This document shows positions 17,631-26,710 of a stretch of 64,000 nt of DNA, piece after piece. The first letter of the stretch is position 1; each line of letters starts with the position of its first letter. Where the stretch lies: assembly GCA_963691715.1 (NCBI GenBank), contig OY829281.1:2108001-2172000 (forward strand), read 5' to 3'. Origin of the DNA: HXMU1420-13 sp963691715 (GTDB lineage Bacteria; Bacteroidota; Rhodothermia; Balneolales; Balneolaceae). The translations under genes and the position numbers were made by a program. A model generated the notes under the pieces. That model saw nothing but the letters and a program-made list of their open reading frames with translations. It did no database searches and was not told the origin of the DNA.

Positions 17631-19946
17631 TTGAATTTTAAAAAATTCATCAAGTTATTGTTAGATCTATTAAAAACCTTTCTTCTTGGGGTTTTAATCT
17701 GTGTAATTAATTTAGAGGCCTTTGCCCAAACTGGAATATTGCAGGGTATAGTTATATCAGAGAATAACACCCCAGTTGAAGATGTTTCTGTTTTTATCAA
17801 AAATACTACATGGTCGGTTACCGACGAATATGGATCTTTCGTCATCTCAGAGATCCCTTATGGGAATTATATATTAAAGACTTCTAGATTAGGTTATGCT
17901 CCTGTTGAAATAGAGATAAAAATCGATAGTATTCTCCAATCAATTACCATACTTCTTGAAGAAAAAATATACGGTGATATACAAGCTGTAGTAACCGCAT
18001 CTAGAACTGCGTTAACGTTAGAAAACAGTCCAACACCAATTGATGTGATTTCTGAGCAAGAAATTCAATCCTCTGGAATGACTACCCTGAAAGATGTTTT
18101 ATTAGAACAATCTGGGATTAGCTTGTCACCAAATGAAGAGAATGCAATTCAAATTCAAGGATTTGAGTCGGACTATACCTTAATATTGATAGATGGTCAA
18201 CCAGTTATAGGTAGAACAAGAGGTGCTCTAAATGTAAATAGAATACATGTGTCGAATATAAAGCAAATTGAAATAATCAAAGGCCCTTCATCTGCACTTT
18301 GGGGAAGCGATGCGTTGGCAGGTGTAGTGAACATAATCACCAAAAAAAATACAGACCCATTCAGCCTTAATAGTCATATCCAGTATGGTAGCCGTAATTC
18401 ATACGATGTAGGAACCTCGCTCTCTTTTGTAAAAAAACAAATTAATGGGAGTTTAGGTTTTTTTGCCAATGGTTCCGATGGCTTTGATCTTAGCACCACA
18501 CAATTTGGGAATAATCAAAATCCTTTCAACTCAGTAACCTTTAATTCAAAATTTGGTTACGACATTAACGATTTGACAAGTATAATCGTTAGTGGGAGAT
18601 ATTATCTTAATAGGTTTAGAGGACCTACCCTTGCTACCGTCCAAAATCAAGTTGTAGAAATTGAAGAATCTGGATGGCAAAATGACGCTTCTTTACACGT
18701 TAGATTAGAGACATCTCCTTTTTCTAATCTGAAATCTACAATAACAGCCTATTCTACTAGATATGAAGATCAATCTGATACTTTTTTTGAAGATACTTTA
18801 GAAGCTGATATACGGTTAAATAATAGACAAGGGTTAGATAAAATTGAAGCACAAAATGACTATTCATGGAATGCAAATAACATAACCACTGTAGGGGGTG
18901 GAACATATTGGGAGTTTGTAAGAGCTGAAAGATATCAAGGAAAAAGAGAACAGAATGGAAGTTTTGCATTTTTACAACACCAAATCTTTTTGAATGACAA
19001 ACTATATGTGATAAGCGGAGCCCGCTTTGACAGCCATTCCTCCTATGCAAGCTATGTAAGTCCAAAATTATCCTTACGCTATTCTATTACAAATGAAATA
19101 AATGTCAAAGCTTCGGTAGGTAAAGGATTTAAAGCACCAGATTTTAGAACCCTGTATTTGAATTTTGATAATTCTGGGAGTGGATATAGACTTTATGGGA
19201 CACAAAATATCTTAGCTGAAATAGAAACATTTAGAAACCAAGGCTTGATTAAAAGAAATTTGGTAGATATTTCAAATTTGAACATACTAGAACCGGAATT
19301 TTCGACGGCTTATAATATTGGAGTCAATATCCAGCTTAAAGAATATTCTCTTACATGGATTTTAAATTTTTTTAGAAATGATGCGCAAAATCTGATCGAT
19401 GCTCGCGAAGTTGTTGAGTTGAATGACGAAAGTACAATCTTTGGATATTTAAATATTGAAAAAGCAAGAACTCAAGGATTCGAATTTGAAACGATATACT
19501 CTCCTTTTTCAAGACTAACAACTAGTTTCAATTATCAATATTTACAAGCCGTTGAATTAACCACTGAGACTAGAACAATCTTAGAAAACGGTATTGTAAT
19601 AACAAAAGAATTTGATATCGAAATACCTTTACCAAAACGACCAAAACATAGCGCAAACATCAAGTTTTTTTACAAAGAACCATTTTTTGACTCTGTTATA
19701 TCACTTAGAGGTATCCTAAGAGGTACATATTTTTACAACGACAGGAATTCTGACGGTAAAGCAAGTCCAAAAGATGATGACTTTGTGAGTGCGCATTCCG
19801 TATGGAATTTAACACTTTCAAAAGAGCTGAAAAAACGATTCAGAGCACAAATCGGAATACATAACTTATTCAATTACACTGACTCACAATTTTTACAGGC
19901 ACAACCTGGTAGAACTTTATTTAGCAAACTATTCATTGAAATCTAA
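17631..19946 (+). CDS. TonB-dependent outer-membrane receptor, probable heme receptor (HmuR-like)
   Basis: 771 residues from a TTG at 17631; the frame is open back to a TTG at 17571 inside the DUF427 gene, but the later start gives a signal peptide directly (FIKLLLDLLKTFLLGVLI...EAFA). In order: a carboxypeptidase-like regulatory domain (GILQGIVISENNTPVEDVSV), a plug with AVVTASRTAL, QIQGFESDYTLILIDGQPV, IEIIKGPSSALWGSDALAGV and VNIITKK, and a 22-strand barrel with GKGFKAPDFRTLYLNF, the FRAP/YRAP-NPNL-like region of heme receptors. The barrel ends FSKLFIEI. The neighbour 20 bases downstream is a HmuY-like heme lipoprotein, which makes heme the best substrate guess; vitamin B12 or a siderophore remains possible. 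No tonB, exbBD or heme ABC genes are adjacent. Confidence 0.88.
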   Translation: MNFKKFIKLLLDLLKTFLLGVLICVINLEAFAQTGILQGIVISENNTPVEDVSVFIKNTTWSVTDEYGSFVISEIPYGNYILKTSRLGYAPVEIEIKIDSILQSITILLEEKIYGDIQAVVTASRTALTLENSPTPIDVISEQEIQSSGMTTLKDVLLEQSGISLSPNEENAIQIQGFESDYTLILIDGQPVIGRTRGALNVNRIHVSNIKQIEIIKGPSSALWGSDALAGVVNIITKKNTDPFSLNSHIQYGSRNSYDVGTSLSFVKKQINGSLGFFANGSDGFDLSTTQFGNNQNPFNSVTFNSKFGYDINDLTSIIVSGRYYLNRFRGPTLATVQNQVVEIEESGWQNDASLHVRLETSPFSNLKSTITAYSTRYEDQSDTFFEDTLEADIRLNNRQGLDKIEAQNDYSWNANNITTVGGGTYWEFVRAERYQGKREQNGSFAFLQHQIFLNDKLYVISGARFDSHSSYASYVSPKLSLRYSITNEINVKASVGKGFKAPDFRTLYLNFDNSGSGYRLYGTQNILAEIETFRNQGLIKRNLVDISNLNILEPEFSTAYNIGVNIQLKEYSLTWILNFFRNDAQNLIDAREVVELNDESTIFGYLNIEKARTQGFEFETIYSPFSRLTTSFNYQYLQAVELTTETRTILENGIVITKEFDIEIPLPKRPKHSANIKFFYKEPFFDSVISLRGILRGTYFYNDRNSDGKASPKDDDFVSAHSVWNLTLSKELKKRFRAQIGIHNLFNYTDSQFLQAQPGRTLFSKLFIEI

Positions 19947-19966
19947 AAAACAATAAAAACTAAAAA

Positions 19967-20590
19967 ATGAGATATCACTTATTAATTCTTATTCTAAGCT
20001 CTTCACTTCTTATACAAGCTTGTGGAGACAGTAACTCGAATGAAGAACAAAATACCTTTACAGGCGAATTCGAAACTGCAGCTGATATACAAGCTGGTAC
20101 CCTTGGCTATACTTTCTTTAACTTAAGAACTGGAAGTGTAGTAGCCGACTCAAATTCAACAAACTGGGATCTTGGATTTAAAGATGCTGGTTTTGAAATT
20201 TTCATCATTACCAATAGTGGTTCCCGAGGTCCTGGAGAAGGGGGAGGAATTCTTTTAGATGTTGCTTTTGACGAAGTAACAGAAATCCCATCAAACGACC
20301 AATTCACAGTTGAAACATCGAGCAGCTATGCTATCAACCCCGCTCCAACAACAGATCAATTAAGTGGTTGGTGGATTTATACTGCAACTTTTATGGAACC
20401 AAATCATGCTGTATTGCCAAAAACTCCTCATACCATATTAGTACGTAATGCAGACGGGAATAGCTATTCAAAAGTTGAAATTCAGAGCTATTATCAAGGT
20501 AATCCAAACCTATTTCTCCCACAATTTGCTGATCCTCAAAATAGGCCAGCATCTGGGTACTTTACATTCAAATATGAAGTAATAAACTGA
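19967..20590 (+). CDS. hmuY: HmuY-family heme-binding lipoprotein
   Basis: 207 residues with a lipoprotein signal (LLIQAC, C19). The HmuY pattern is present: YTFFNLRTGSVV followed by STNWDLGFK, a glycine-rich GSRGPGEGGG loop, a long middle ending in ISO-length beta strands, then HTILVRNADGNSYSKVEIQS and the closing SGYFTFKYEV. In Porphyromonas gingivalis HmuY takes heme from host proteins and passes it to the TonB receptor HmuR; the gene order here is receptor then lipoprotein. The two heme-ligand histidines of HmuY are not plainly conserved: only two histidines are seen, both near the VLPKTPH segment. The operon ends here at a strong terminator. Confidence 0.87.
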   Translation: MRYHLLILILSSSLLIQACGDSNSNEEQNTFTGEFETAADIQAGTLGYTFFNLRTGSVVADSNSTNWDLGFKDAGFEIFIITNSGSRGPGEGGGILLDVAFDEVTEIPSNDQFTVETSSSYAINPAPTTDQLSGWWIYTATFMEPNHAVLPKTPHTILVRNADGNSYSKVEIQSYYQGNPNLFLPQFADPQNRPASGYFTFKYEVIN

Positions 20591-20611
20591 TACGGTATTA
20601 CTTAAAAAAGG

Positions 20612-20647
20612 AGCCCAATCGTTTCGATCGGGCTTTTTCATTTTTAG
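20612..20647 (+). terminator. Rho-independent terminator of the heme-uptake genes
   Basis: AGCCCAATCG (20612-20621) pairs with CGATCGGGCT (20625-20634) across a TTT loop, ten positions with one A-C mismatch, followed by a T-rich tail. It lies 22 bases after the hmuY stop. Confidence 0.85.
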
Positions 20648-20682
20648 TTATTTTAAGTAAATGAAATAGTCCTCTAATGTAT

Positions 20683-20690
20683 GGGGGGGG
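20683..20690. repeat. G8 homopolymer tract upstream of propeller operon
   Basis: Eight consecutive G residues in otherwise AT-rich intergenic DNA, 97 bases before the start codon of the choice-of-anchor-B gene and after the hmuY terminator. Poly-G tracts placed in promoters can change length and shift promoter spacing. Only the tract itself is seen; variation is inference. Confidence 0.7.
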
Positions 20691-20786
20691 TATTCTTCAA
20701 AAAATTATTACAGGTCAATGCAATTCCTTAAATTGTATGCTACTTATTCTATATCTATCTAAAATTCAAAAAAATCAATCCATTCT

Positions 20787-23162
20787 ATGAAACACGCATT
20801 TCTATTATTAACTACGTTAGGTCTAGCGCTTATATCGCAAACATCGTTAGCACAGACTACACATGATGGTGAAATCACCCAAGTACAGGGGTTTGGTGAA
20901 GCTGTGGAAGTTGCCAATGGTAACGTTTTTATTGGTGAACCATCAAATGTTCAAATTCCAGGTGCCGTTTATATTTTTTCAAAGCAGGAAGAAGAATGGA
21001 CTCAAAAATTTGCCATTAAAGCAGAAGACGGAGAGGTAGGAGACGGATTTGGTTCTTCTCTTTCTGCTTTTGGAAATTTATTAATGGTTGGTGCACCTGA
21101 CAAAAATGATGGCGTAGGTGGTGCCTACATCTTTGAGGAGAGTGAAGAGGGTTCTTGGTCTCAATTAGCATCTTTAACTGTGTTAAGTGACTCTTCACTA
21201 AGTTCCATTGGATCAAGTGTTGCTTTAGCAGAGGGGTATGCATTTGTTGGAATCCCCAGTTTTGGAAATGGTGCAATTGCAGTTTTTAAAGACGTAAATG
21301 GGAATTATGTACAAGAATCGATGATCATAAATCCAGACACCTTACAAACAAATTTTGGTTACTCTTTAGATTATGACGGTACTAATTTAGTAGTGGGAGC
21401 ACCTAATCGAAATGCGGGTGCCGCTTACATCTTTACCTTAGAAAATAAGGAGTGGATATCAAAAGCAACGTTATCAAATTCAGGCTTGTCAGAAAGAAGC
21501 TTTTTTGCAGGTGAGGTTGCCGTCCATGGCGATATGGCCTTTGTAACTGCTCAAAATCAAGATAAAATAGGAGCAGTTTTTGTTTATAAAAACACAGGAA
21601 ATGGTTGGATCTCATCAGGAAGATTGAATCCGTTTGATGGAACACCGTGGCATACTTTTGGTTCTTCTTTAGCAATTGGAGAACATGAAGTTTGGGTTGG
21701 TGCTATCAATGACAATGGAGGTAAAGGCTCCATTTATCGATTTGTTATGAACGAAGATGGATCTTGGGATTCGTCATCTAAACTTAATGCAACAGGTGAA
21801 TCAGCTGGTGACTATTTTGGTGGTTCCTTAGCAATAGATGGCAATACCGCTGTAACTGGATTGATAGGTGCTGATTATGGTGCGGGTACTGCCGCAATTT
21901 TAAATTTAGATGATGCGGGTGAATGGACTTCTAGTAATATTGTGATTGGAGAAAATGTAGAATTACTTCAGCCAATAACTAATGGGAAAGTAGAGTGTGA
22001 AGGTGGAGCTGCTAATTTATTTGGATGTGATAAAGTAAATCTTATTTCCTTTTTACCAATTAGTGAGGTTGGTGCAAATCGAGGAGTAATGCTTAATGAT
22101 ATTTGGGGTTGGACAGATCCAGAAACTGGTAAAGAATATGCGCTTGTGGGTCGTTCTGAAGGTACATCTTTTGTTGATTTAAGCGATCCGTCTAATCCAA
22201 TTTATGTTGGCAATTTACCAATGACGAAAGGAGCACGATCGAATGTTTGGAGAGATATAAAAGTGTTTGATAATCATGCCTACATCGTAGCAGATAATGC
22301 AGGTGAACATGGTATGCAAGTATTAGATCTAACTAGGCTACGCGCATATGAAAATGAGCCCCTTTTGTTAGATGAAGATGCTCATTATCCAAACATCCAT
22401 AGCGCTCATAATGTAGTAATCAATGAAGAAACTGGCTTTGCTTATATAGTTGGAGCAAGTGGTGGTGGCATGAGTTGTGGAGGAGGATTACACATGGTGG
22501 ATATTAATGAGCCTAAAAATCCAACATTTGCAGGTTGTTTCGCAGATCCATCAACTGGAAGAAGAGGTACAGGATATTCACACGATGCACAGTGTGTGAT
22601 ATATGATGGACCAGACACAGAGCATACAGGTAAAGAAATATGTGTAGGAGCCAACGAAACAGCAATAAGTGTAGCTGACGTAACAGATAAATCAAATCCT
22701 ATAGCACTTTCAACAGGATCGTATCCTGATTATGGATATGTACACCAAGGTTGGTTTGATGAAACCCAAACCTACTTTTATCAAAATGATGAGCTTGATG
22801 AATTAAATGGTACTGTTGAGGAAACAAGAACTATAGTTTGGGATTTAACAGATCTAGATGATCCTCAAGTTCTAACTCAATACTTTAATGACAATGCTTC
22901 ATCTGATCATAATCTTTACATCAGAGATAATTTAATGTATCAATCAAACTATGTTAGCGGATTGCAAGTTATTGACATTTCTGAACCAGAAAATCCCCAA
23001 CGAGTTGGATTTTTTGACACATTCCCATTTACAAAAGATGCTGCTGGATTTAGTGGAACTTGGAGTAATTATCCTTATTTCAATAGTGGTGTTGTAATAA
23101 TGACTAGTGGTTTTGAAGGCCTTTTTATTCTTGAAACGAGCCCAGAATTAATCAATCGTTAG
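20787..23162 (+). CDS. Secreted choice-of-anchor-B protein with FG-GAP propeller
   Basis: 791 residues with a signal peptide (LLLTTLGLALISQTSLAQ). Residues about 25-390 are seven-bladed FG-GAP-like repeats of the form 'G..L...DG...VG....DGGGA.YIF', for example GSSLSAFGNLLMVGAPDKND and FGGSLAIDGNTAVTGL. Residues about 400-785 are the choice-of-anchor-B domain, with LNDIWGWTDPETGKEYALVG, HGMQVLDLTRLR, SAHNVVINEETGFAY and HQGWFDETQTYFYQNDELDE. It has paired cysteines and no type IX sorting tail. Such domains are found in exported proteins carrying varied anchors; here none is obvious. The lipoprotein at 40.7 kb is a shorter paralogue with the second domain only. First gene of three secreted propellers. 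Confidence 0.9.
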   Translation: MKHAFLLLTTLGLALISQTSLAQTTHDGEITQVQGFGEAVEVANGNVFIGEPSNVQIPGAVYIFSKQEEEWTQKFAIKAEDGEVGDGFGSSLSAFGNLLMVGAPDKNDGVGGAYIFEESEEGSWSQLASLTVLSDSSLSSIGSSVALAEGYAFVGIPSFGNGAIAVFKDVNGNYVQESMIINPDTLQTNFGYSLDYDGTNLVVGAPNRNAGAAYIFTLENKEWISKATLSNSGLSERSFFAGEVAVHGDMAFVTAQNQDKIGAVFVYKNTGNGWISSGRLNPFDGTPWHTFGSSLAIGEHEVWVGAINDNGGKGSIYRFVMNEDGSWDSSSKLNATGESAGDYFGGSLAIDGNTAVTGLIGADYGAGTAAILNLDDAGEWTSSNIVIGENVELLQPITNGKVECEGGAANLFGCDKVNLISFLPISEVGANRGVMLNDIWGWTDPETGKEYALVGRSEGTSFVDLSDPSNPIYVGNLPMTKGARSNVWRDIKVFDNHAYIVADNAGEHGMQVLDLTRLRAYENEPLLLDEDAHYPNIHSAHNVVINEETGFAYIVGASGGGMSCGGGLHMVDINEPKNPTFAGCFADPSTGRRGTGYSHDAQCVIYDGPDTEHTGKEICVGANETAISVADVTDKSNPIALSTGSYPDYGYVHQGWFDETQTYFYQNDELDELNGTVEETRTIVWDLTDLDDPQVLTQYFNDNASSDHNLYIRDNLMYQSNYVSGLQVIDISEPENPQRVGFFDTFPFTKDAAGFSGTWSNYPYFNSGVVIMTSGFEGLFILETSPELINR

Positions 23163-23171
23163 AACATTTAC

Positions 23172-23202
23172 TAGCAGCTTACTTAAACACAGTAAGCTGC
23201 TA
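23172..23202. terminator. Perfect 12-bp hairpin after choice-of-anchor-B gene
   Basis: TAGCAGCTTACT (23172-23183) and AGTAAGCTGCTA (23191-23202) pair without a mismatch across a 7-base loop, 10 bases after the stop. There is no T-tract, so it may be a weak stop, an RNA-stabilising 3' end between operon genes, or an operator. Confidence 0.55.
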
Positions 23203-23237
23203 TACTTCACGTTCATACTGATCTAAAATTATTATTT

Positions 23238-24278
23238 ATGCGACTTTTTCAGCTTATCTCAGCTCTACTATTTGGTGTTATACTAAGCTCTTGCGAGTTA
23301 TTTGCCCAAGAATATGTTTATGTTTGTAATCAAAATTCTGCTTCAATTACAGTAATAGATGTTGAATCTCTAGAAATTGAAGAAACGATAAGCCTTCAAG
23401 AACTAGGTTTTTCAGCAAGTGCAAAACCTCATCATGCTATCGTTGAGCCTGATGGTTCTTACTGGTATGTTAGTTTAATTGGCGAGCATAAAGTGCTAAA
23501 ATTTAATGCTGCAAACAAACTCATAGGTGAAACTGAGATAGATGTTCCAGGTCTTCTATCTCTTCATCCCACTAAAGATATCTTATATGTTGGAAGATCT
23601 ATGAGTGCGGTTAATCCTCCTCAAAGTTTTGGTATAATTAAGAGAAGTGACATGACTTTAAAAGAAGAAGTTGATTTAATTTTTTCCCGTCCTCATGCTA
23701 TAGCAAATTTAGATTCCGCAGAACACCTTTTTGTTGCAAGTTTATCATCAAATCAAATTTTGTCAATGAATACTGAACATAACGAAGCAGAGTTCATTTC
23801 GATGGAAGGGATGAATCACATGTTTGTAAATTTTGCAATATCACCAGATCAAAATACACTGGTTGGAACAACACAAATGACGGGTAAACTCTTAATTTTT
23901 GATATAACCAATCCCCTCAACCTGGATTTAACAGATATAATTGATGTAAATGCACAACCTTGGCATCCCGTATATTCTAATGATGGTCATTATGTGTACT
24001 TTGGAAACAAAGAAACCAACTCTGTTACTGCAATCAATATGATTACGAAAGAAGTAGAATCAGTAATAGAAGAAAAGGGCTTGGCACAACCTCATGGCGC
24101 AGTATTAAGCTCCGACAATAACTATCTATTTGTTACTAATAATCATATGAAAATGGAACACATGCATTCTGGAGAAATGATGCATAATGGAACCGTTGCT
24201 GTGATCGATACTAAAGCATTCGAAATTATAAAAATCATCGAAGTAGGAATTAATCCAACTGGTATTGGTGGTCGATAG
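23238..24278 (+). CDS. Secreted YncE/YVTN-type beta-propeller protein
   Basis: 346 residues. A signal peptide or lipoprotein signal opens the protein (FGVILSSCELFAQ); the cysteine could be lipidated, although signal peptidase I cleavage after FAQ is equally possible. The rest is a seven-bladed propeller of the YVTN class, with YVYVCNQNSASITVIDVESL as first blade, YVYFGNKETNSVTAINMITK and GTVAVIDTKAFEIIKII as later ones. A Met/His-rich insertion (HMKMEHMHSGEMMH) sits in the last loop at about 302-315 and looks like a metal-binding, possibly copper, site. It lies 10 bases before the next gene, so the two are co-transcribed. Confidence 0.88.
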   Translation: MRLFQLISALLFGVILSSCELFAQEYVYVCNQNSASITVIDVESLEIEETISLQELGFSASAKPHHAIVEPDGSYWYVSLIGEHKVLKFNAANKLIGETEIDVPGLLSLHPTKDILYVGRSMSAVNPPQSFGIIKRSDMTLKEEVDLIFSRPHAIANLDSAEHLFVASLSSNQILSMNTEHNEAEFISMEGMNHMFVNFAISPDQNTLVGTTQMTGKLLIFDITNPLNLDLTDIIDVNAQPWHPVYSNDGHYVYFGNKETNSVTAINMITKEVESVIEEKGLAQPHGAVLSSDNNYLFVTNNHMKMEHMHSGEMMHNGTVAVIDTKAFEIIKIIEVGINPTGIGGR

Positions 24279-24287
24279 ATTTTAATC

Positions 24288-26102
24288 ATGAATAGAAAGT
24301 TTCATCAAAAGATATTTCTCTTCATAAGCTTAGTTACAGCCTTAAGCTGTAGTTCTTATTTATCTATAGAATCACCTTCTATACATAAACCCTCTTATAA
24401 AAAATCGATTCTTCCATTTCCTATATATGATGAGAATAATGAGCTAATAAATCATGCTTTTTTAGGAGGATTAAACACCCCTAGACCTCAATTTGTGGAC
24501 ATCGATGGCGATAATGATCCTGACTTATTTGTACAAGAATTCACTAATGATATCATGTTTTTTGAACATCATAACGAAGGGAATAAATCAACCCTCATTT
24601 GGAGAACAGATTCTTATATGAATTTAAAAGTAGGGGAATGGTTTCGCTTTGTTGATATGGATGATGACGGTGATTTTGATCTGCTTACAGAGCACCCATT
24701 TAGTTATATCAGTTACTATGAAAATATTGGCTCCCCAAAAAATCCATCATTCATTTTAGTCGCGGATATTCTTAAAGATGCTAATGGTGTGGCTATTTAT
24801 TCAGATCGTCAAAATATACCGAATGTTACAGATATAGACGCTGACGGGTATCCAGATTTATTTATTGGCAGTTTAGAGGGAACAGTTGCTAGATATGAAT
24901 CCATTGGTAATGATCAAAATGGGATTCCTCGATTTCAAAAGCTTACTAGTCGTTTTCAAAATATAGAAATAGTAAAAGAATTTGGTTCTTTGCATGGTGC
25001 AAATACGATGACTTTCATGGATATTGATTCTGATGGAGATGAAGATATATTCTGGGGTGATTTTTTTGAACCTAGTTTGTTATTACTAGAAAATCGAGGA
25101 ACAAGCGAACACCCTATTTTTGAAGGCGAACCTAGACCTTTTCCTCCTAATAATCCAGTTAAAAGTAGCGGATACAATGCTCCCGCATTGATTGACTGGG
25201 GTAACGATGGAGATGCTGACCTTTTTGTGGGTGTTCTAGGTGGTGCATATAATGCAAATTTAACAACTGCTGCAAATTTTTACTTTTATGAACAAACGAA
25301 TGGGGATTTCCGCCTTAGAACAAATCAATTTATAAAAACAATAGATGTAGGAGAAGAAAGTATTGCAACAGCGGGTGATCTTGATGGAGATGGAGATTTA
25401 GACTTATTAGTTGCTAATAAAATAGATGCAAATGATTTAAAAACATCGGCTGTATATCAATATGAAAATCGAGGAACTCTTAAAAGTCCTGAATTTTATA
25501 TGATCGGTTCCATGAATCTGCCTAAAGCATATCATTATGCACCAGAGCTCGTTGATTTAAACGATGATGGTCTAGATGATTTACTACTTGGAAATTGGAG
25601 TGGTGAAGTAACCTATTATATCAATACGGGATGTGAATTCGGTATTGCCAACGAAGTTTTGATTGAGCTACCGAAAGGTAGCTATTCTACACCTACAACC
25701 ATAGATATTGATGCTGATGGAGATTATGATATTGTGTTAGGCTCATCTAGTGGAAATCTTTTTCTTTTCAAAAATAATGGCACCAGATCTCAGCCACATT
25801 TTGAATTACAAGATGATACCTTTCATGGCATTAAATCGAAACATAGAAGCCACCCCGCTTTTATTGATATAGACAGGGACGGTGACTATGATTTGATTAT
25901 TGGGAGTAAAATTGAAGGAATACTATATTTTGAAAATACCGGCACAGCAACACAGGCACAATTCAGATCATCTCGTCTACCATTTAATATTTCACATGCC
26001 CCTATGAGTGCCCCTTTTGTATCCGATTTTAATGCCGATGGAATGGAGGAAATTATAATAGGAAATCAAAGTGGAGGACTTCTTTTTTATCAAATAAAAT
26101 AG
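24288..26102 (+). CDS. FG-GAP/VCBS repeat lipoprotein with ten Ca2+-binding loops
   Basis: 604 residues with a lipoprotein signal (LVTALSC, C20). Ten repeats carry an integrin-alpha-like calcium loop D-x-D-x-D-G-x-x-D: DIDGDNDPDLF, DMDDDGDFDLL, DIDADGYPDLF, DIDSDGDEDIF, DWGNDGDADLF, DLDGDGDLDLL, DLNDDGLDDLL, DIDADGDYDIV, DIDRDGDYDLI and DFNADGMEEII; the last is degenerate. The spacing and the 'Y.EN.G' strand between loops give a seven- to ten-bladed propeller or two stacked ones. It is presumably surface-exposed and stabilised by Ca2+; ligand unknown. Third and last of the propeller run. Confidence 0.9.
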   Translation: MNRKFHQKIFLFISLVTALSCSSYLSIESPSIHKPSYKKSILPFPIYDENNELINHAFLGGLNTPRPQFVDIDGDNDPDLFVQEFTNDIMFFEHHNEGNKSTLIWRTDSYMNLKVGEWFRFVDMDDDGDFDLLTEHPFSYISYYENIGSPKNPSFILVADILKDANGVAIYSDRQNIPNVTDIDADGYPDLFIGSLEGTVARYESIGNDQNGIPRFQKLTSRFQNIEIVKEFGSLHGANTMTFMDIDSDGDEDIFWGDFFEPSLLLLENRGTSEHPIFEGEPRPFPPNNPVKSSGYNAPALIDWGNDGDADLFVGVLGGAYNANLTTAANFYFYEQTNGDFRLRTNQFIKTIDVGEESIATAGDLDGDGDLDLLVANKIDANDLKTSAVYQYENRGTLKSPEFYMIGSMNLPKAYHYAPELVDLNDDGLDDLLLGNWSGEVTYYINTGCEFGIANEVLIELPKGSYSTPTTIDIDADGDYDIVLGSSSGNLFLFKNNGTRSQPHFELQDDTFHGIKSKHRSHPAFIDIDRDGDYDLIIGSKIEGILYFENTGTATQAQFRSSRLPFNISHAPMSAPFVSDFNADGMEEIIIGNQSGGLLFYQIK

Positions 26103-26223
26103 TTTTAAAAATTATTTCATTGATATTCCATTTCAAGAAATATTTATATTTTTTCAGAAAGATATATAATAAAACCTAATGTATAGTGTGGCAATTTTTA
26201 AAAAAGATAACACGCCGTTCTTA

Positions 26224-26613
26224 TCAATTTTGTTCTTTTTTCCATCTTAGCCTATTAAATGATTTTTTAATAAAATGAACAAAAAATTTCTTTTGACCGA
26301 ATATTGTTCCAAAAAAAATAAGCAGTACGTAATAAGTAGGGAGTACAATAAATATCCAAATACATAAACGGGTATACCAAGCCCAATCAGGTGAAACACC
26401 TAATTGAGCATAGATTATATTTTTTGCTAATAAGACAGAAGCGCCTGTAAATGCAAATACACTAAATATTATAAATACTTGAAAATTGCTTTCAATTCCC
26501 CAGCGCTTTTTTATTTTATTAAACACTAATCGAAGATTTACTTTAAAATTTTTTAAGTTGTTTTTTTTTAGCATCATTGAATACATACGCTTACCTCTAC
26601 TTAATATATACAC
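26224..26613 (-). CDS. Small two-helix membrane protein (DUF6787-like)
   Basis: 129 residues. After a basic N-terminus come KKRWGIESNFQVFIIFSVFAFTG, a second hydrophobic segment around WIFIVLPTYYVLLIFFG and then TIFGQKKFFVHFIKK. This order (RWG, two membrane helices, FGQ..FF..F.KK) matches the DUF6787 group of small Bacteroidota membrane proteins, in which the final motif is usually FWxFEKKM. Starts at internal Met10 or Met13/14 are also possible and would fit the family length better. Function unknown; single gene. Confidence 0.75.
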   Translation of the reverse strand: MYILSRGKRMYSMMLKKNNLKNFKVNLRLVFNKIKKRWGIESNFQVFIIFSVFAFTGASVLLAKNIIYAQLGVSPDWAWYTRLCIWIFIVLPTYYVLLIFFGTIFGQKKFFVHFIKKSFNRLRWKKEQN

Positions 26614-26710
26614 TATTTAAATAGTTTATACTAATTGCTTGCAATTACTCGTGGTTGCATTTAGCTTGATTGACATTAGGAATGATAGAAGAAAATACTG
26701 ACTATAAGCA

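Noticed and set aside
20787..26102. Propeller genes as type IX secretion cargo
   Set aside because: None of the three has the C-terminal sorting domain seen in the BNR protein; they carry only Sec or lipoprotein signals.
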